DNA of 64,000 nucleotides from Platycnemis pennipes (lineage: Eukaryota > Arthropoda > Insecta > Odonata > Platycnemididae). Positions within the stretch are counted from its first letter, which is position 1. Each line of letters starts with the position of its first letter. The notes beneath the pieces were generated by a model that saw nothing but the letters and a program-made list of their open reading frames with translations, did no database searches and was not told the origin of the DNA. Of this stretch, positions 1-10,215 are shown piece after piece. Made by a program: the position numbers and the translations under genes. The stretch is from contig OW121848.1 of the NCBI GenBank assembly GCA_933228895.1, positions 155,326,688 through 155,390,687 on the forward strand. Direction: 5' to 3'.

Positions 1-364
1 TCTATGTTGTTCATTTCCGGTAACTTATTCTGAAGTTAGCCTAGTCACAGACTTATTGCCTTATAGGCTAACTCACTTCCCTGAACAGCAATAATAACAG
101 CATAAAAATATGTACGGAAGAAATAAAATTATTATTACTTATTATTAAGTCTCCCGCGGAAGGAGGGGCAATATCTTGTCATTCAAGTCCTCTAGAGTTA
201 CACAGGGGATAAAGATGACTTCATGGTCTGACGGAGGTGGGTGTACTTGGGCTAAAAATGCGTTTTCAGACATTCGGCTTTTCCTTCGTAGCGTCCGCTG
301 TTACAAAGATAAAAAGTTTCAATTTTCACCATCTGATGCAAGAAATATCCTGTTCTGTCGCAAT
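1..364. other. No gene recognised; AT-rich intronic/flanking DNA
   Basis: Only short ORFs without recognisable domains. The stretch would lie within or downstream of the next MOXD1-like intron on the minus strand. I see no further exon of that gene here. Confidence 0.5.
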
Positions 365-541
365 GAGGTCGTTTACCATTTTTTTATTACCGAATCTGAT
401 AGAGTATGTATAGTAAAAAGACCTGTATTTTTCCGTTTTCTGATCCGTCAATTATTTCCCGAGTAATAAGAGGCGAAAAACTGATGTTTTTAACCCTTTC
501 GGAAAAGTGGTGTGGTGCAACCTCTGACGTATATCGACTTC
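365..541 (+). repeat. R500 dispersed repeat, copy 1 (partial)
   Basis: This segment matches 2260-2440 closely in direct orientation. Both contain GTATTTTTCCGTTTT, a TTATTTCCCGAGT block, AACCCTTTCGGAAAAGTGG and TGCAACCTCTGACGTATATC. It carries no coding signal. A third, more diverged copy begins at about 1175. The repeat is unclassified. Confidence 0.7.
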
Positions 542-646
542 GTATTGGTATTTCGTATTCGTAGGTATTGACCAAAAATCCGATGCCTTGGAAAATCATT
601 TTTACTCAAGGTATCAATCCCCTTTGATTGGTAAAGCACTTGGGGG

Positions 647-776
647 GGGGGGGTGTGCTTGAATCGCTTGGGATTGATTCCGGTACGTAACTAAGGACTC
701 ACTCGTATGTTTTTACATTGTGTTCGGGATTATTCCGTACCGGAATCAATCTCGAACAATTCAAGCACACCCCCCC
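647..776. repeat. Inverted repeat with 41-bp arms (MITE-like)
   Basis: The left arm at 647-687 and right arm at 736-776 are reverse complements with about three mismatches. They are separated by 48 bp. Both outer ends are G/C homopolymers (poly-G left, poly-C right) followed by TGTGCTTGAAT. The structure suggests a small foldback or MITE. No target duplication was resolved because the ends lie in homopolymers. Confidence 0.6.
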
Positions 777-913
777 TGGACGGAAATTAGGGGGGGGATC
801 GGGTTCGAGTCCAGGTTAAGGTGGATTTTTTTTCTGTGGGAATTCAGCCATGACCTGAAATGATATCGATTAAGACGATGGAAATCACTCGTGACATGCG
901 TCAGTGATCTCAC

Positions 914-1060
914 CTCTATGATGTAGTCTTTCGCGTCGCAAGTGTCGAACTTCCGACTGAAGGCGAACTTGACGGAGTCGCCGTGCCGCTTGAACATGAA
1001 GTCCTCGCAGTCCTGGGATGCGTCCAACCTCAGCCGGCCGTCCTCGTCTGCCCACGTGTC
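914..1060 (-). CDS. MOXD1: MOXD1-like monooxygenase, exon 3 (end of DOMON domain)
   Basis: This 147-bp exon encodes 49 residues beginning DTWADEDGRL and ending KFDTCDAKDYIIE. Its acceptor is CCGTCCGCAG just before position 1060 and its donor is GAG|GTGAGA at 913-908; both boundaries are phase 0. The aspartate-rich start, the DASQDC segment and the R-K-F-D-T-C-D motif are typical of the last strands of the DOMON domain in MOXD1/dopamine-beta-hydroxylase-like proteins. In this family DOMON precedes the two copper-binding catalytic domains, which should be encoded further left, outside the window. The protein is expected to act in the secretory pathway. An insect tyramine beta-hydroxylase paralogue is the main alternative; the DTCD and CVLW wording favours the MOXD1-homolog branch. 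R500 repeat copies flank the exon on both sides. Confidence 0.85.
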
Positions 1061-1174
1061 CTGCGGACGGCAGATGCCAACAATGAGTGCTCTATAGGGA
1101 CACTGGGGGACAACATTGACTCTAGGGGCATCTTAAACCTATGTGGACGCAGCCTGCATCATCATTTGAATGTT

Positions 1175-1900
1175 ATATATAAAATTAAAGACCCGTATTT
1201 TTCCGTTCTTCGATCAGCCAATTGTTTCTTGAGTTATGGGCGGCGATTAAAAATTGTGTTTTCAACCATTTTTCGGAAAAGTGGGCGTGCGACAGACTCG
1301 TACGTCATCCGCTTCGTCCAATCGCAACTGTGACTGCTAAGATCCTTCGCCCAATCACAATGGGGGACACAGAGCTGATCCCGCCCATTGGGGTTAGACT
1401 CCTTGGACTCTTGGGTATTTCGAAAGACAATGCATACATTCGACTACATCGTAATTTGTGAAAAAGGATATAAACTTCAACACACATTTATTCATGTCAA
1501 AAAGTGTCTGGTGAATTTCGTTGTTAATTTATTTTCGGTTATTTACAGGATTCGCAGGAGTTTTGAACGCAGACCTCTCAACGCCACCTCCAGTTCTCCC
1601 GCCAAAACAGTCAAGCAGGGGAGGAGGTGGATGACGTAGAAGCTTTCGTGCAGCTCGTGAACGGGGGCGTCACCTGTTGCGTATTTTGATTCATGCGTCA
1701 ACGGCTCCAGGAAGAAGGTTAATTTTTTCAGTAAAATTCATTTTTCGTTTCTGTATAGCGATTATGTGTATAGACTATCTCTAGTTATAAGCTTAATTTT
1801 TTTATTCAAGTTCATTTTAAGTTTCGATCTAGCGATTTAATAATAAAATAATTTTAAATATATGAAATAACGATTTCAGTTCAGAGTAAACGCCCCAAAT
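1175..1900 (+). repeat. R500 dispersed repeat, copy 2 (diverged)
   Basis: It shares in order with copy 3 (2260-2795): CCCGTATTTTTCCGTT, TTCGGAAAAGTGGGCGTG, the CAATGGGGGACACAG block, a CAGTCAAG purine-rich block, GGGCGTCACCT, TTAATTTTTTC and AGAGTAAACGCCCC. No coding potential was recognised. It starts about 115 bp from exon 3 of the MOXD1-like gene. Confidence 0.6.
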
Positions 1901-2149
1901 TTGACTGTCGATGTAACTATATAATAAATAAATCAACTAAACATACCCGAAGGGTCAAGGTGAATTTTCACAGGTGAATATTTTTATTACTGATTAAAGA
2001 ACACAGCATCTATACATGGAAATGCCTAGAGAATAACAAGATTCACTCCAAAACGCGTGTCATCCCTGGTTTCTGTTAACTTTTAATGCCAACTACAATC
2101 GGTGGTGCAAGGAAACTCTTGATATTCATTTTATCCCATTGGGGTAAAG

Positions 2150-2250
2150 CACCGGCGATTCGCCGGTCAACCTTATTTTGCCTTAAGGTAAAGAGCCAGC
2201 GGTTTCTGTATAGCGAAAGAGATACAGAAAGAGCGATTCGCCGGTCACGT
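2150..2250 (+). repeat. Direct duplication of GCGATTCGCCGGTCA
   Basis: The motif GCGATTCGCCGGTCA occurs near 2155 and again near 2233, on either side of a segment that also contains a duplicated GATACAGAAAGAG-type block. It lies immediately before R500 copy 3, so it may be part of the 5' end of that repeat or a target-site scar. Confidence 0.45.
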
Positions 2251-2259
2251 GATGGAATG

Positions 2260-2795
2260 GGGTCGTTTACAATATTTTTTTATTGCCGAATATGATAGAG
2301 TTTGTAAAATAAAAAGACACGTATTTTTCCGTTTTTTGATCCGACAATTATTTCCCGAGTTATAAGCGGCGAAAAACTGATGTTTTTAACCCTTTCGGAA
2401 AAGTGGGCGTGGTGCAACCTCTGACGTATATCGACTTCGTCGAATCAGAACTGAGCCCGCGAAGCTACTTTGCCTTATCGCAATGGGGGGGGACACAGCT
2501 GACTCGGCCAATGGGAATGATTGCGACAGCATCTGTGCGAGCAGACCTTCCGAGAATCCCCCTCCACTCCCTTCCTCTCCCCTGAAAGCAGTCAAGGACG
2601 GGAGGAAAATTACGTCAATGTTATCACAGCAGCATTTTCGGTGGGCGTCACCTTTTGCTTATTTTAATTTTTGATTTATGAGTGAATGGTTGTGGTTAGA
2701 AGATTAATTTTTTCGCTAAAATTCTTTTTTCCTTTCCATCTAACGACCTCGCGTACAAAATTGCGATTTCGGTTCCGAGTAAACGCCCCCATACA
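2260..2795 (+). repeat. R500 dispersed repeat, copy 3
   Basis: This is the longest readable match to copies 1 and 2, same orientation. It ends near GTTCCGAGTAAACGCCCCC. The mixture of high local identity to copy 1 and low identity to copy 2 suggests independent insertions rather than a recent tandem array. Confidence 0.65.
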
Positions 2796-3865
2796 ATGTT
2801 CTAATGGTATTCTTTTTTCCCGATGATATGTACCACAAGTCTTTTTTTATTCAGTGCAAATAAGTTTTGAAACATTTATTGCATAATTAATTTCAATTTC
2901 CAAAAAAAATTCAAAAAGAAAATTTTCAGAATATTAAACAGAGTTTAAAGGGCAGAAAATCCATGGAAAATTAAGAGGCGAATTAGTTAATCTTGGAGAT
3001 TCATGAAGCATGGTGTTCAGCGCGGGATAACTTCATACTACATCAGTCCAGCCAATCAATGAGGTCTTCAAATTACTTTGGTGCTTTATAACAATACTGA
3101 ACAATGAATTGCCCACAAATAATCGAGGTATTTTTAATTAATCGACATAACTTTGACGAAAATACATTTCACGGTCGATTTAGGCGTTTAATTAGACCTT
3201 CATATGCCGCAGTGTGGTGGAGAGCGGTTTGTAAAACTGGATCAAGTAATATTAAAATTTCAATTATAGAATTCAATAAATAATTTGTACTTAAATTCAT
3301 ATTGATAATTGTAATTCAATAAATAATGATTAAAATTCATTAAAATAAAAAAATAATCCTGTCTATCATAATTGAAGATTGAATTCAAACGTTTTAACTA
3401 TTAATACTTTCTTTCAACGCTCTCGTTCCCATGTTGATAAAACCAAGAATCTAAAACTCTTCTGATTCATTTGTACTTTACGAGGCAAGGGAAGTATGTA
3501 CACTAGTTGAATTATGAATTGATTACATCTCAGTGAATATACAACCAGTTGTCATAAACAAATAAACGATTAACACGAAATATTGAGGCATTATTAATCC
3601 CTGATTTCCGCAACAATATGTTCGGTAGACCTTTTCAAGTTACATCTTGTAGGCCGTGGAATTCTTCGCCTGATGGACAAAGGTCTACTGTAAACATTGA
3701 TATGTTAAAGAAGCGGTTACAATCCTATCTTATACAATGTAAATAAAATAATCATGCATTGCAAAATGTAACGCTTATGCAATTTACAACTTATGGTTTC
3801 TTTGTGTTAAAATATTATTGTCGTTAAATTGGTTATTTTATATAAATTATTGTTCAACTATTGAC
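2796..3865. other. AT-rich intronic stretch, nothing recognised
   Basis: Many A/T runs, no long ORF, and no inverted or tandem repeat that stands out. Confidence 0.5.
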
Positions 3866-4014
3866 CCTTGTGTTAATCGTTTAGTCGATGTTTACACAAG
3901 AGCTCAATTGTAAAATTGTCACTAATGATACTGTGAGTTATTACGAATTGCTACCTGTAAATGTTCCAAGGGACATAATGTCCAAGAACAAATAAATATC
4001 TATCTCTCTACTTT
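3866..4014 (+). mobile_element. Probable LINE 3' end with AATAAA and TATC-type tail
   Basis: A segment ending TGTCCAAGAACAAATAAATATCTATCTCTC combines a polyadenylation signal with a short simple-sequence tail. This is the usual look of a 5'-truncated non-LTR retrotransposon 3' UTR. No coding remnant is attached, so the family cannot be named. Confidence 0.35.
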
Positions 4015-4375
4015 ATAGAAAGACGCGAAATGATACACAATGATGAAACGAGACCAGATCAGGCATAATAAAACTAAGACGGTAGAATATCGGTGCGAGG
4101 TAAAGAAGGTACAATGGTTGAATTATGAATGAATTTCATCTCAATGATTATCTTTCATCACACAGCACCAAGAGTTACCAGTACTAACAAGGAGACATCG
4201 CGAGACAGATTATCGGGATCGAAATGACACAATTATTTTCTGAAACTATGGAGGGAATACAGAGAAAAAGGTCATGGCTTTCTTCCATACAGGTCGGGGT
4301 TCACGAATAAAAACGCAACTATTGGATTTACCTTCCTATAAATCCTTTTTAGGGCAAACGTTCATTAACAATAGC

Positions 4376-4440
4376 CGGGGTCGAGTGGGTAAAGGCGCTG
4401 ATGAAGTTCCACCATTAAATGGTTCGAGTCCCAATTGGGG
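4376..4440 (+). repeat. tRNA-like fragment (SINE head candidate)
   Basis: It has an A-box-like GAGTGGGTAAAGGCGC and a B-box GGTTCGAGTCC at tRNA spacing. The flanking stems do not form a good cloverleaf, so I treat it as a tRNA-derived SINE head or tRNA pseudogene, not a functional tRNA. Confidence 0.35.
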
Positions 4441-4712
4441 CAAAATATTTCCTTTCGAATATTTTGGGGAATCACTGTTACCTACATGGCCAATCCCATA
4501 CATTTGCGGCATTATCAACAATATTTTTTTTTTCAAACTATTTGCTGGATTTTCGATCATCCCCCTTGGGAGACTTTCGAAGCACATTTCGGGATTCTAT
4601 GTGTGCCCGAAAAGAGGTTTATATACCGACAGGCCTAATATCTTTCGATTTTGAAAAATACAAGGATACTTCCGTGAATAGGATGGACTTTGATTGGTCG
4701 TGGGATTTGACT

Positions 4713-4756
4713 GTGACACGACCGTGACGCGACCGTGACGTGACCGTGACACGACC
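4713..4756 (+). repeat. 11-bp tandem repeat, four units
   Basis: There are four consecutive 11-mers of the form GTGACRYGACC, differing only at the two central positions. The array sits about 95 bp downstream of the exon 2 donor in intron 2 of the MOXD1-like gene. Confidence 0.85.
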
Positions 4757-4850
4757 AGTCTCCCGGTGTCTCCTTATAAGCGCAACTCCATTTACTTCGC
4801 CGAGGTCACCACAGTGCACGTAGGAGAGGTCACCACGCCCAAGAACTCAC

Positions 4851-5087
4851 GGAGAGCGTGACCCTGCCCTTCCAGTCACTCCAGAGGACGCAGTAGTCGG
4901 CAGGGGCGGGCTCCCCTCGGTCGGAGAATCCGACTGCGAACCAAGATGTGGGCTCCAGGGCCGGCACGTGAACCTCCGCGAGCACCTTGCCCCCGGCGGG
5001 ATACTCCACGCGCCAGAACAAGGTGGGGGTGGCGGCAGGGGTGGCTGTCATGCCGCCGTGCACTCCCAGGGCCGGCCCCAGTGGAAC
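4851..5087 (-). CDS. MOXD1: MOXD1-like monooxygenase, exon 2 (main DOMON exon)
   Basis: This 237-bp exon encodes 79 residues with phase-0 ends. The acceptor is a pyrimidine-rich tract ending CCACAG before GTT at 5087, and the donor is TCC|GTGAGT at 4850. The product contains LFWRVEYPAGGKV, then SWFAVGFSDRGE and ADYCVLWSDWKG. These are the core DOMON motifs of the DBH/TBH/MOXD1 family: a Trp-rich first strand, the GFSDRGE turn and the A-D-x-C-V-L-W strand. GC content and codon use are much higher than in the surrounding intron. It follows exon 1 (signal peptide, ending SPVFQ) and precedes exon 3 (starting DTWADEDG) without any frame problem. DOMON domains in this family are extracellular or lumenal and precede the catalytic copper domains. 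Confidence 0.9.
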
Positions 5088-5689
5088 CTGTGGTGCGGGA
5101 AGAGTAAAAACAAGAGGCGGCCATTACAGTGACGCGTCATCGTAGGAGACATCGTCCTTAGAGGCACTGACTGTTCATTGGAGAGGACCGGAAAGTAAGG
5201 GTCAGTCGCTTCGTTAAGAACTCTCGGGTAAGGATGAACATGCACTATTTTTATGACTCTTCGAGTGAGAAGTGTATTACCCAATTGACCACTTGCGATA
5301 TTTTTGCTGAGGAATTCAGTTGTGTTAGACAGATATTACTCTTTAAAAATTGTACCTTTTCGACAGATTAAGAAAAACGATGTCATCGCATGGAGTCACA
5401 GCACGGTATCACTATGTGTGCTGTTTATCTATTGTACGTGGGGTTTGAGTTGTTTAATGAATACTTGCGCAAAACGTAGATATTAATCTCATTTGTTTAT
5501 TGCAATAAAGTAATGTATTTCGTTATTTATATAATAGGTGACGAGCAAATCGTCCATAAATAATATCATGCCTGCATAGTACCCTGTTTGTTTTCACTCC
5601 CGGGATCTCCGCTACGACAAAGCAATCGCTGTTTTTTTCTAAAAGGATGCCACCGTAAGGGAGTCAGCCAAAGGCTAATTGTCGGATTC

Positions 5690-6010
5690 TGTATTTTAAG
5701 TCCGTTATCGGTCATTTTTTCGACCAACGGACGGCTAAAAACCTCAAAAACATATATTTAATTCGTTTTGTTCTAAAAATAAATGTCAATTTCCATAGCA
5801 ACATGGGACCTATACCGTGCAGTGACGTCATAAGGCTTTTCAAGTCACGTGACTTCCGTAAATTTTCGGCAACATTTTAATACAATTTAATAATCTTTGT
5901 GATTGGCAGAGAAAATTTTGGCTTATATAACTGAATTAGTGAGAAATTTTCGCATTAAGTACATCTTCAACACGCGAGAAACAAATTCCATGCATATTCC
6001 CTATTGGGTA
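5690..6010 (+). repeat. R320 dispersed repeat, left copy
   Basis: It is present again, inverted and diverged, at 63680-64000. Shared blocks include CCGTGCAGTGACGTCA, GTCACGTGACTTCCG (diverged), GAAATTTTCGCATTAAGTACATC and GAGAAACAAATTCCATGCATATTCCC. No coding capacity was recognised. The copy at the right end is cut by the window edge, so the true length may be longer. Confidence 0.75.
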
Positions 6011-6198
6011 GAGATAGGAATTTTCAAAGGATTGCAGGAATGTTGGAAAAGAAAATCGACGCCAACAGATTAGTCTAGCTTTCGCGAAAGGCGCACGGGG
6101 CCAACGATTTAATATCCCTCATGAAAAGGGCTGCAGGGGGTTCTCCTCCATGTTGGTTCGACACTTGGCGAATTCAGTGTCAGGTTTCCATCGATCCT

Positions 6199-6250
6199 GC
6201 TGGAGTCTTCAGGCCAGAAGCCACGTCACTTCTGGCCTGAAGACGCCAGC
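6199..6250. repeat. 22-bp-arm hairpin
   Basis: Arms 6199-6220 and 6229-6250 are reverse complements with one mismatch, separated by an 8-nt loop (CCACGTCA). A transcript could fold into a strong stem. Its role is unknown; it may be part of a foldback element or a small-RNA-like hairpin. Confidence 0.7.
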
Positions 6251-6309
6251 AGCATTGCTGGTCCGGCCACAGACGAACAAACGCGGAGGAACGTCTGAAA
6301 GCCCTTTTA

Positions 6310-6530
6310 ATCAATGATAAACCCCACGGAAACCTCAGATCTAATTTTGTTTAACCTTTTATTCCGTCCAACTGGAAAGAGTCCTAGAATCAATTATAGT
6401 GATTGGCACACAGATGGATCGTGTAGGGAAGGACAGTTACATTTCTGGAAAATCTCTTTCCCTGCCTGGATTCGAACACGGGCTCTCAGGATGGCATTCT
6501 AGTCACCACGCCCAGCCGTTCCCTAAACCA
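6310..6530 (-). repeat. tRNA-derived SINE-like segment, minus strand
   Basis: On the minus strand it reads GGCTGGGCGTGGTGACTAGA (A-box-like), then GTGTTCGAATCCAGGC (B box) at tRNA spacing. A non-tRNA body follows, with TGGAAAATCTC and a GGAATAAAAGG end. This resembles SINE-1 of this window in layout but is diverged. Confidence 0.45.
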
Positions 6531-6762
6531 CAGGTTTGCGGTCTTGACTGCATGTGGAGCATAAGTATTGTTAGTTTTTTGGGAAGTGAAACTTGTGTTG
6601 CGAAGAACGTTGTGAATTGGTATATTGGAACTATGGAAAAAAATAGGTGAAATATATGGTTTCTCATCGCTGGAATTCATTACGGTTTTGTTTCACACTT
6701 TCTAGCAAACTGCACACATGGGATCAATCAAGTGAAAACGGTGAGCTCTTACGGCTAACAGT

Positions 6763-6989
6763 ATCTATTGAAAAGAAATGTCTCCAAGCCGTAATGTGTG
6801 TCCTTTCGTATGTGGTATAAAGGGGGGAAAAAAAGGAACTTTTAGGAAGTGAACAACAGTACCTCAATGTTTCTTCTGGCTTGAGAAGGTCTTCCGGTCA
6901 GCGACCAGCTTCCAGGAGTCTGAAGAAGATCTTGTTAAAAAACACAACACTTCTAGAATTTCCACACTGGACACTGATGCACTTCCACA
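6763..6989. repeat. PLE-1 left terminal repeat
   Basis: 227 bp, the reverse complement of 8704-8930; I found no mismatch by eye, including the GGGGGGAAAAAAAGG run. The near-identity implies recent insertion or concerted correction of the two arms. Confidence 0.85.
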
Positions 6990-7034
6990 TGGTTAGTTTA
7001 CCAGCTTTCGAGTCTCCAGTTTCAATGCCCACAT

Positions 7035-8309
7035 TCGATTAAGAACAACACTGAGTTCATTGAAAGAACAAAAAATCACGTATTTTCTCAAGGCGAAATT
7101 ATGGTGTCATTTGATGTAACCAACCTTTTTCCAAGTGTACCTGTGGACATAGCTATCCAAGCATTAGAGAACTGGCTAAAATCACTTTCTCTGAATTCAC
7201 AAACAATAGATGAGTACATCCGCTTAACCAATTTAGTGATGAGTCAGAATTATTTTAAATGCCAAGGAAAATTTTTCAAATAAGAATTTGGAACAACTAT
7301 GGGTAACCCCCTTTCACCCTTCTTGGCAAATATTTTTATGACCCATTTTGAAAACCTCTTCAAAGAAAAATTTAGCTATTTTCCATCTGTTTATTTGCGC
7401 TATGTTGATGATATCTTCGCAGTTTTTGATACAACGAAATACAATCTCGACGATTTCGTTAACAACCTAAACAGTCTATTTCCCACCATAGGATTCACCT
7501 ATGAAAAAGAAAAAGAAAACATCCTTCCTTTTCTTGACCTTTCACTCAAGAGGTTGGGAAGTAAAATAACATATGACATATACCGTAAGCCAACACAAAC
7601 CATCAACTACACACACAATCATTCATTTGACCACCCGAACCACAAGTCAGCTGTCTTCCATTCCCTCGTACATAGATTAAATAACGTCCCTCTTGACAGA
7701 TCTGCTTATAACAAAGAATTGAATTACATCAAAAACGTTGCTAGACAGAATGGATTCCATGAATCACTAATAAACAACATAATTAAGAAGCACAAATTCA
7801 AGCGTCTAATCAATAGCTCCACTACACACAAAAAAGACTGCACAATGAAATATATAAAGTTACCCTTTTACCCGCAATTAACTAAGGGTATAGATAGAGT
7901 ATTCAAAACTATGAACACTAAAATATCCTACACCAATAATAATAAGCTTAAACACCTCTTGGGCAACACCAAAGATTAAATTCCCACGACTGAAAAATCT
8001 GGTATCTATAGAATCAATTGCGGCAACTGCCAAGCTTCCTATATCGGCCAAACACGTCGAGCTCTATCAACTAGGTACAAAGAACATTTGGCTCACTATA
8101 GACACAACAATCCCGACAAATCGAGCATAGCACAACATTTAATCAAGACGGAACACCAAATTACACAAGAAAATTTAAGTTTGATGAAACATTGCAGCAA
8201 TAACTTGTTAGACGCTTATGAGACCATTTTCATATCAACAAATAAAGGACAACTTTTGAACAGCGATTCAGGACCCATCACCCATTCCCCTTTGTTCACA
8301 CTTCTTTAG
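7035..8309 (+). pseudogene. Penelope-type reverse transcriptase with GIY-YIG domain, two stops
   Basis: One reading frame runs through the whole segment, broken only by TAA at 7281-7283 and TAA at 7977-7979. The first part has VSFDVTNLFPSVP, an RT finger/palm motif carrying a catalytic Asp. The second (from 7299) has GNPLSPFLANIF and the YVDD active-site box, followed by LPFLDLSL and the IYRKPT motif that is characteristic of Penelope RTs. After the second stop the frame gives SGIYRINCGNCQASYIGQTRR, the GIY-YIG nuclease signature with the downstream Arg, and ends with a conserved AYE helix (about 8215-8230). The protein would copy RNA into DNA primed at nicks made by the endonuclease. The N-terminus is absent, so this copy is not autonomous. 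Confidence 0.9.
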
Positions 8310-8703
8310 GTGAACTACATATCAGTCTAAATTTCCCTTCAACAGACCGTTATGCGGTATTTGTCATCTATGACTTACAACAAGGCCATTAAAATTTCCT
8401 CTTTTACCCTCCGGAGTGGCAGTCCCTTCGTTAATATGTTCTCCCCCCCCAAGGTCACCTTTGGCCGTCATAGTGAGTCCAGTTTTCCTCCCCTACACAC
8501 TCTTTTCAAATATATGTATAAGGTTTCGGATGCACCAATTCTTACTCAGTCAACTCCGTGTTGTCTCGAGGTATACACCTTCAGCACGCTGAAGAGGGCC
8601 ACTTTGTGGTTGAAATACGTATACGTTTTTACCTTTCGTTCCACCCTTTCTCCCCCCCTTTTTTACCTTCCCTTGACAAGTGGCACATGCCAACATCAGC
8701 GTT

Positions 8704-8930
8704 TGTGGAAGTGCATCAGTGTCCAGTGTGGAAATTCTAGAAGTGTTGTGTTTTTTAACAAGATCTTCTTCAGACTCCTGGAAGCTGGTCGCTGACCGGA
8801 AGACCTTCTCAAGCCAGAAGAAACATTGAGGTACTGTTGTTCACTTCCTAAAAGTTCCTTTTTTTCCCCCCTTTATACCACATACGAAAGGACACACATT
8901 ACGGCTTGGAGACATTTCTTTTCAATAGAT
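8704..8930. repeat. PLE-1 right terminal repeat
   Basis: Inverted 227-bp partner of 6763-6989. The 3' untranslated part between the GIY-YIG stop (8309) and this arm is pyrimidine-rich and has no ORF of interest. Confidence 0.85.
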
Positions 8931-9297
8931 GGGATCAATGTTGAAAAAATGTAACCAAAACCCGAAATATTCATTTTACATTTTAAAATTGTAATTTTAC
9001 ATGGATTAGTTTCAGCAAAATATTCTTGCTTTCTGGCTTAATTATCATCCATTGCACCCGCATGCGATCAAATCTAATAAGATACTGTTAAGGTACTGCA
9101 CTTTTCTCCGGGAACATCTAAGTTTTAGCTTATTCTGAACCTTCGGAGGAAAATTCGTGATATGAAAATGTATTTAAATTTGTTTAACCGTTTTTTTCTT
9201 TAATGCTAGCATTTCTTGTCTTCGTACAATATATTTGGCATAATTAAGATATTTGCTATTGCCACATTATAAAATGGTGGACCCTATTTCTGGTCAA

Positions 9298-9632
9298 GTT
9301 GGTTGGTTATTTAGGGGAGGCGACCGACAGCTGAGGTCATTTGCGCCATTTAGGATAGGTGGGTAATTGGGTAATGGTAGGAGTTTTCAGGGAACGGAGG
9401 AAGGGTGGAGAGAAACCCGGCGTCGGCATTAGCCTACTCTTAACAAAAGGCGCGAAGGGGACCACGGCTTAACGTCCCATCCGACGGACGGAGCACTGAA
9501 CTTGAAATACCCTCCACTAGGCACTCAAGTGGGGACCGGTTTTCCACTGAAAAATCCGCCACTGCCGGGAATCGAACCCGGGCCCGCGGGATGGGAGGCC
9601 AGTACTCTAGCCACCACACCAACCCGATCCCC
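9298..9632 (-). repeat. SINE-1 copy 1 (tRNA-derived)
   Basis: It is flanked by the perfect 10-bp duplication TTCTGGTCAA at 9288-9297 and 9633-9642. On the minus strand it starts GGGGATCGGGTTGGTGTGGTGG (A-box area), has B box GGGTTCGATTCC, then a body with GGAAAACCGGTCCCC and GAGTACG-like blocks, and ends CCTCCCCTAAATAACC. Two more copies with their own duplications lie at 14830 and 17889. It should be transcribed by RNA polymerase III and mobilised by a partner LINE. Confidence 0.9.
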
Positions 9633-9642
9633 TTCTGGTCAA

Positions 9643-10034
9643 TTTTTTTGCCTTTATGTAGTAAAATAGCTCATGGCAAATCCGGCGAATTCATATCGCG
9701 AGACTCTACATAAACCTCTCAATAAGTCGAATAGAAGGGAATACGTATTTGCGATCGATATCGACTGTAAAAAGAAAATAGTTTTCTCGAATGAACTTTA
9801 GAGTCTTGAGGCTCTGCTTGATGACCTGTGGGGATAATAATAGAAGCGCCATGGTTGTTTGTTGAGGTTTTCTCGGAAAGAATATATCCATGGATATTAT
9901 TGGGGAAGACATTTTCGGGAAGTTGTAATATTTATCGCAATATCGGTTCTGCAATGAAGGTTACCGACATCGCTATTACGAGGCGAGGCAATCGACTTTG
10001 CCTCTTCCGCCACGTCTATTTCATCTCCTTCGTT
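9643..10034. other. No gene recognised
   Basis: Short ORFs on both strands without family resemblance; no clear repeat structure. Confidence 0.4.
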
Positions 10035-10215
10035 GATTTTATTTACACATTTCATCCCAAATAAAATTCGAAGTCGATTGGGTTGCTGCGGTGGCCAATA
10101 GAGCCCCGCTGGACTCCCACGCCCAACTCCCGGTTTGAACCCAGGCAGGGGCCGAGGCATTTGATTCGCAAACCGGTCCCGTACTTCCGTGCTGTAAGGT
10201 CCATCCAATCCAAGT
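10035..10215 (-). repeat. SINE-3-like tRNA-derived element
   Basis: On the minus strand it carries GGGTTCAAACCGGG (B-box-like) about 50 nt after an A-box-like stretch. It then has CCGCAGCAACCCAATCGACT and the end GAATTTTATTTGGGATGAAA. The combination of a tRNA head and an A/T-rich end suggests a SINE, seen once here. Confidence 0.4.

Larger units (their letters stand above)
1061..4850 (-). other. Intron 2 of the MOXD1-like gene (3790 bp)
   Basis: The donor is GTGAGT at 4850-4845 and the acceptor CAG at 1063-1061, joining phase-0 exons. Its contents are two R500 copies, an AT-rich stretch without recognisable features (about 2800-3860), a probable retroelement 3' end near 3.9-4.0 kb, a tRNA-like fragment and an 11-bp tandem repeat next to exon 2. 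Confidence 0.75.
6729..8928 (+). mobile_element. Penelope-like element PLE-1 with inverted terminal repeats
   Basis: The element is bounded by an 11-bp duplication ATGGGATCAAT at 6718-6728 and 8929-8939. It contains a 34-bp left extension, a 227-bp left arm (6763-6989) and an exactly equal-length right arm (8704-8930) in inverted orientation, reading as identical. Between them lie a reverse transcriptase and a GIY-YIG endonuclease domain. This organisation, with inverted LTR-like repeats plus a roughly 34-bp tail, matches what is known of Penelope elements. The amino-terminal half of the RT is missing between the left arm and about 7030. The right duplication overlaps the arm end by two bases. 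Confidence 0.85.

Noticed and set aside
4713..4756. CRISPR-like array
   Set aside because: The units are contiguous with no spacers and the sequence is animal DNA.
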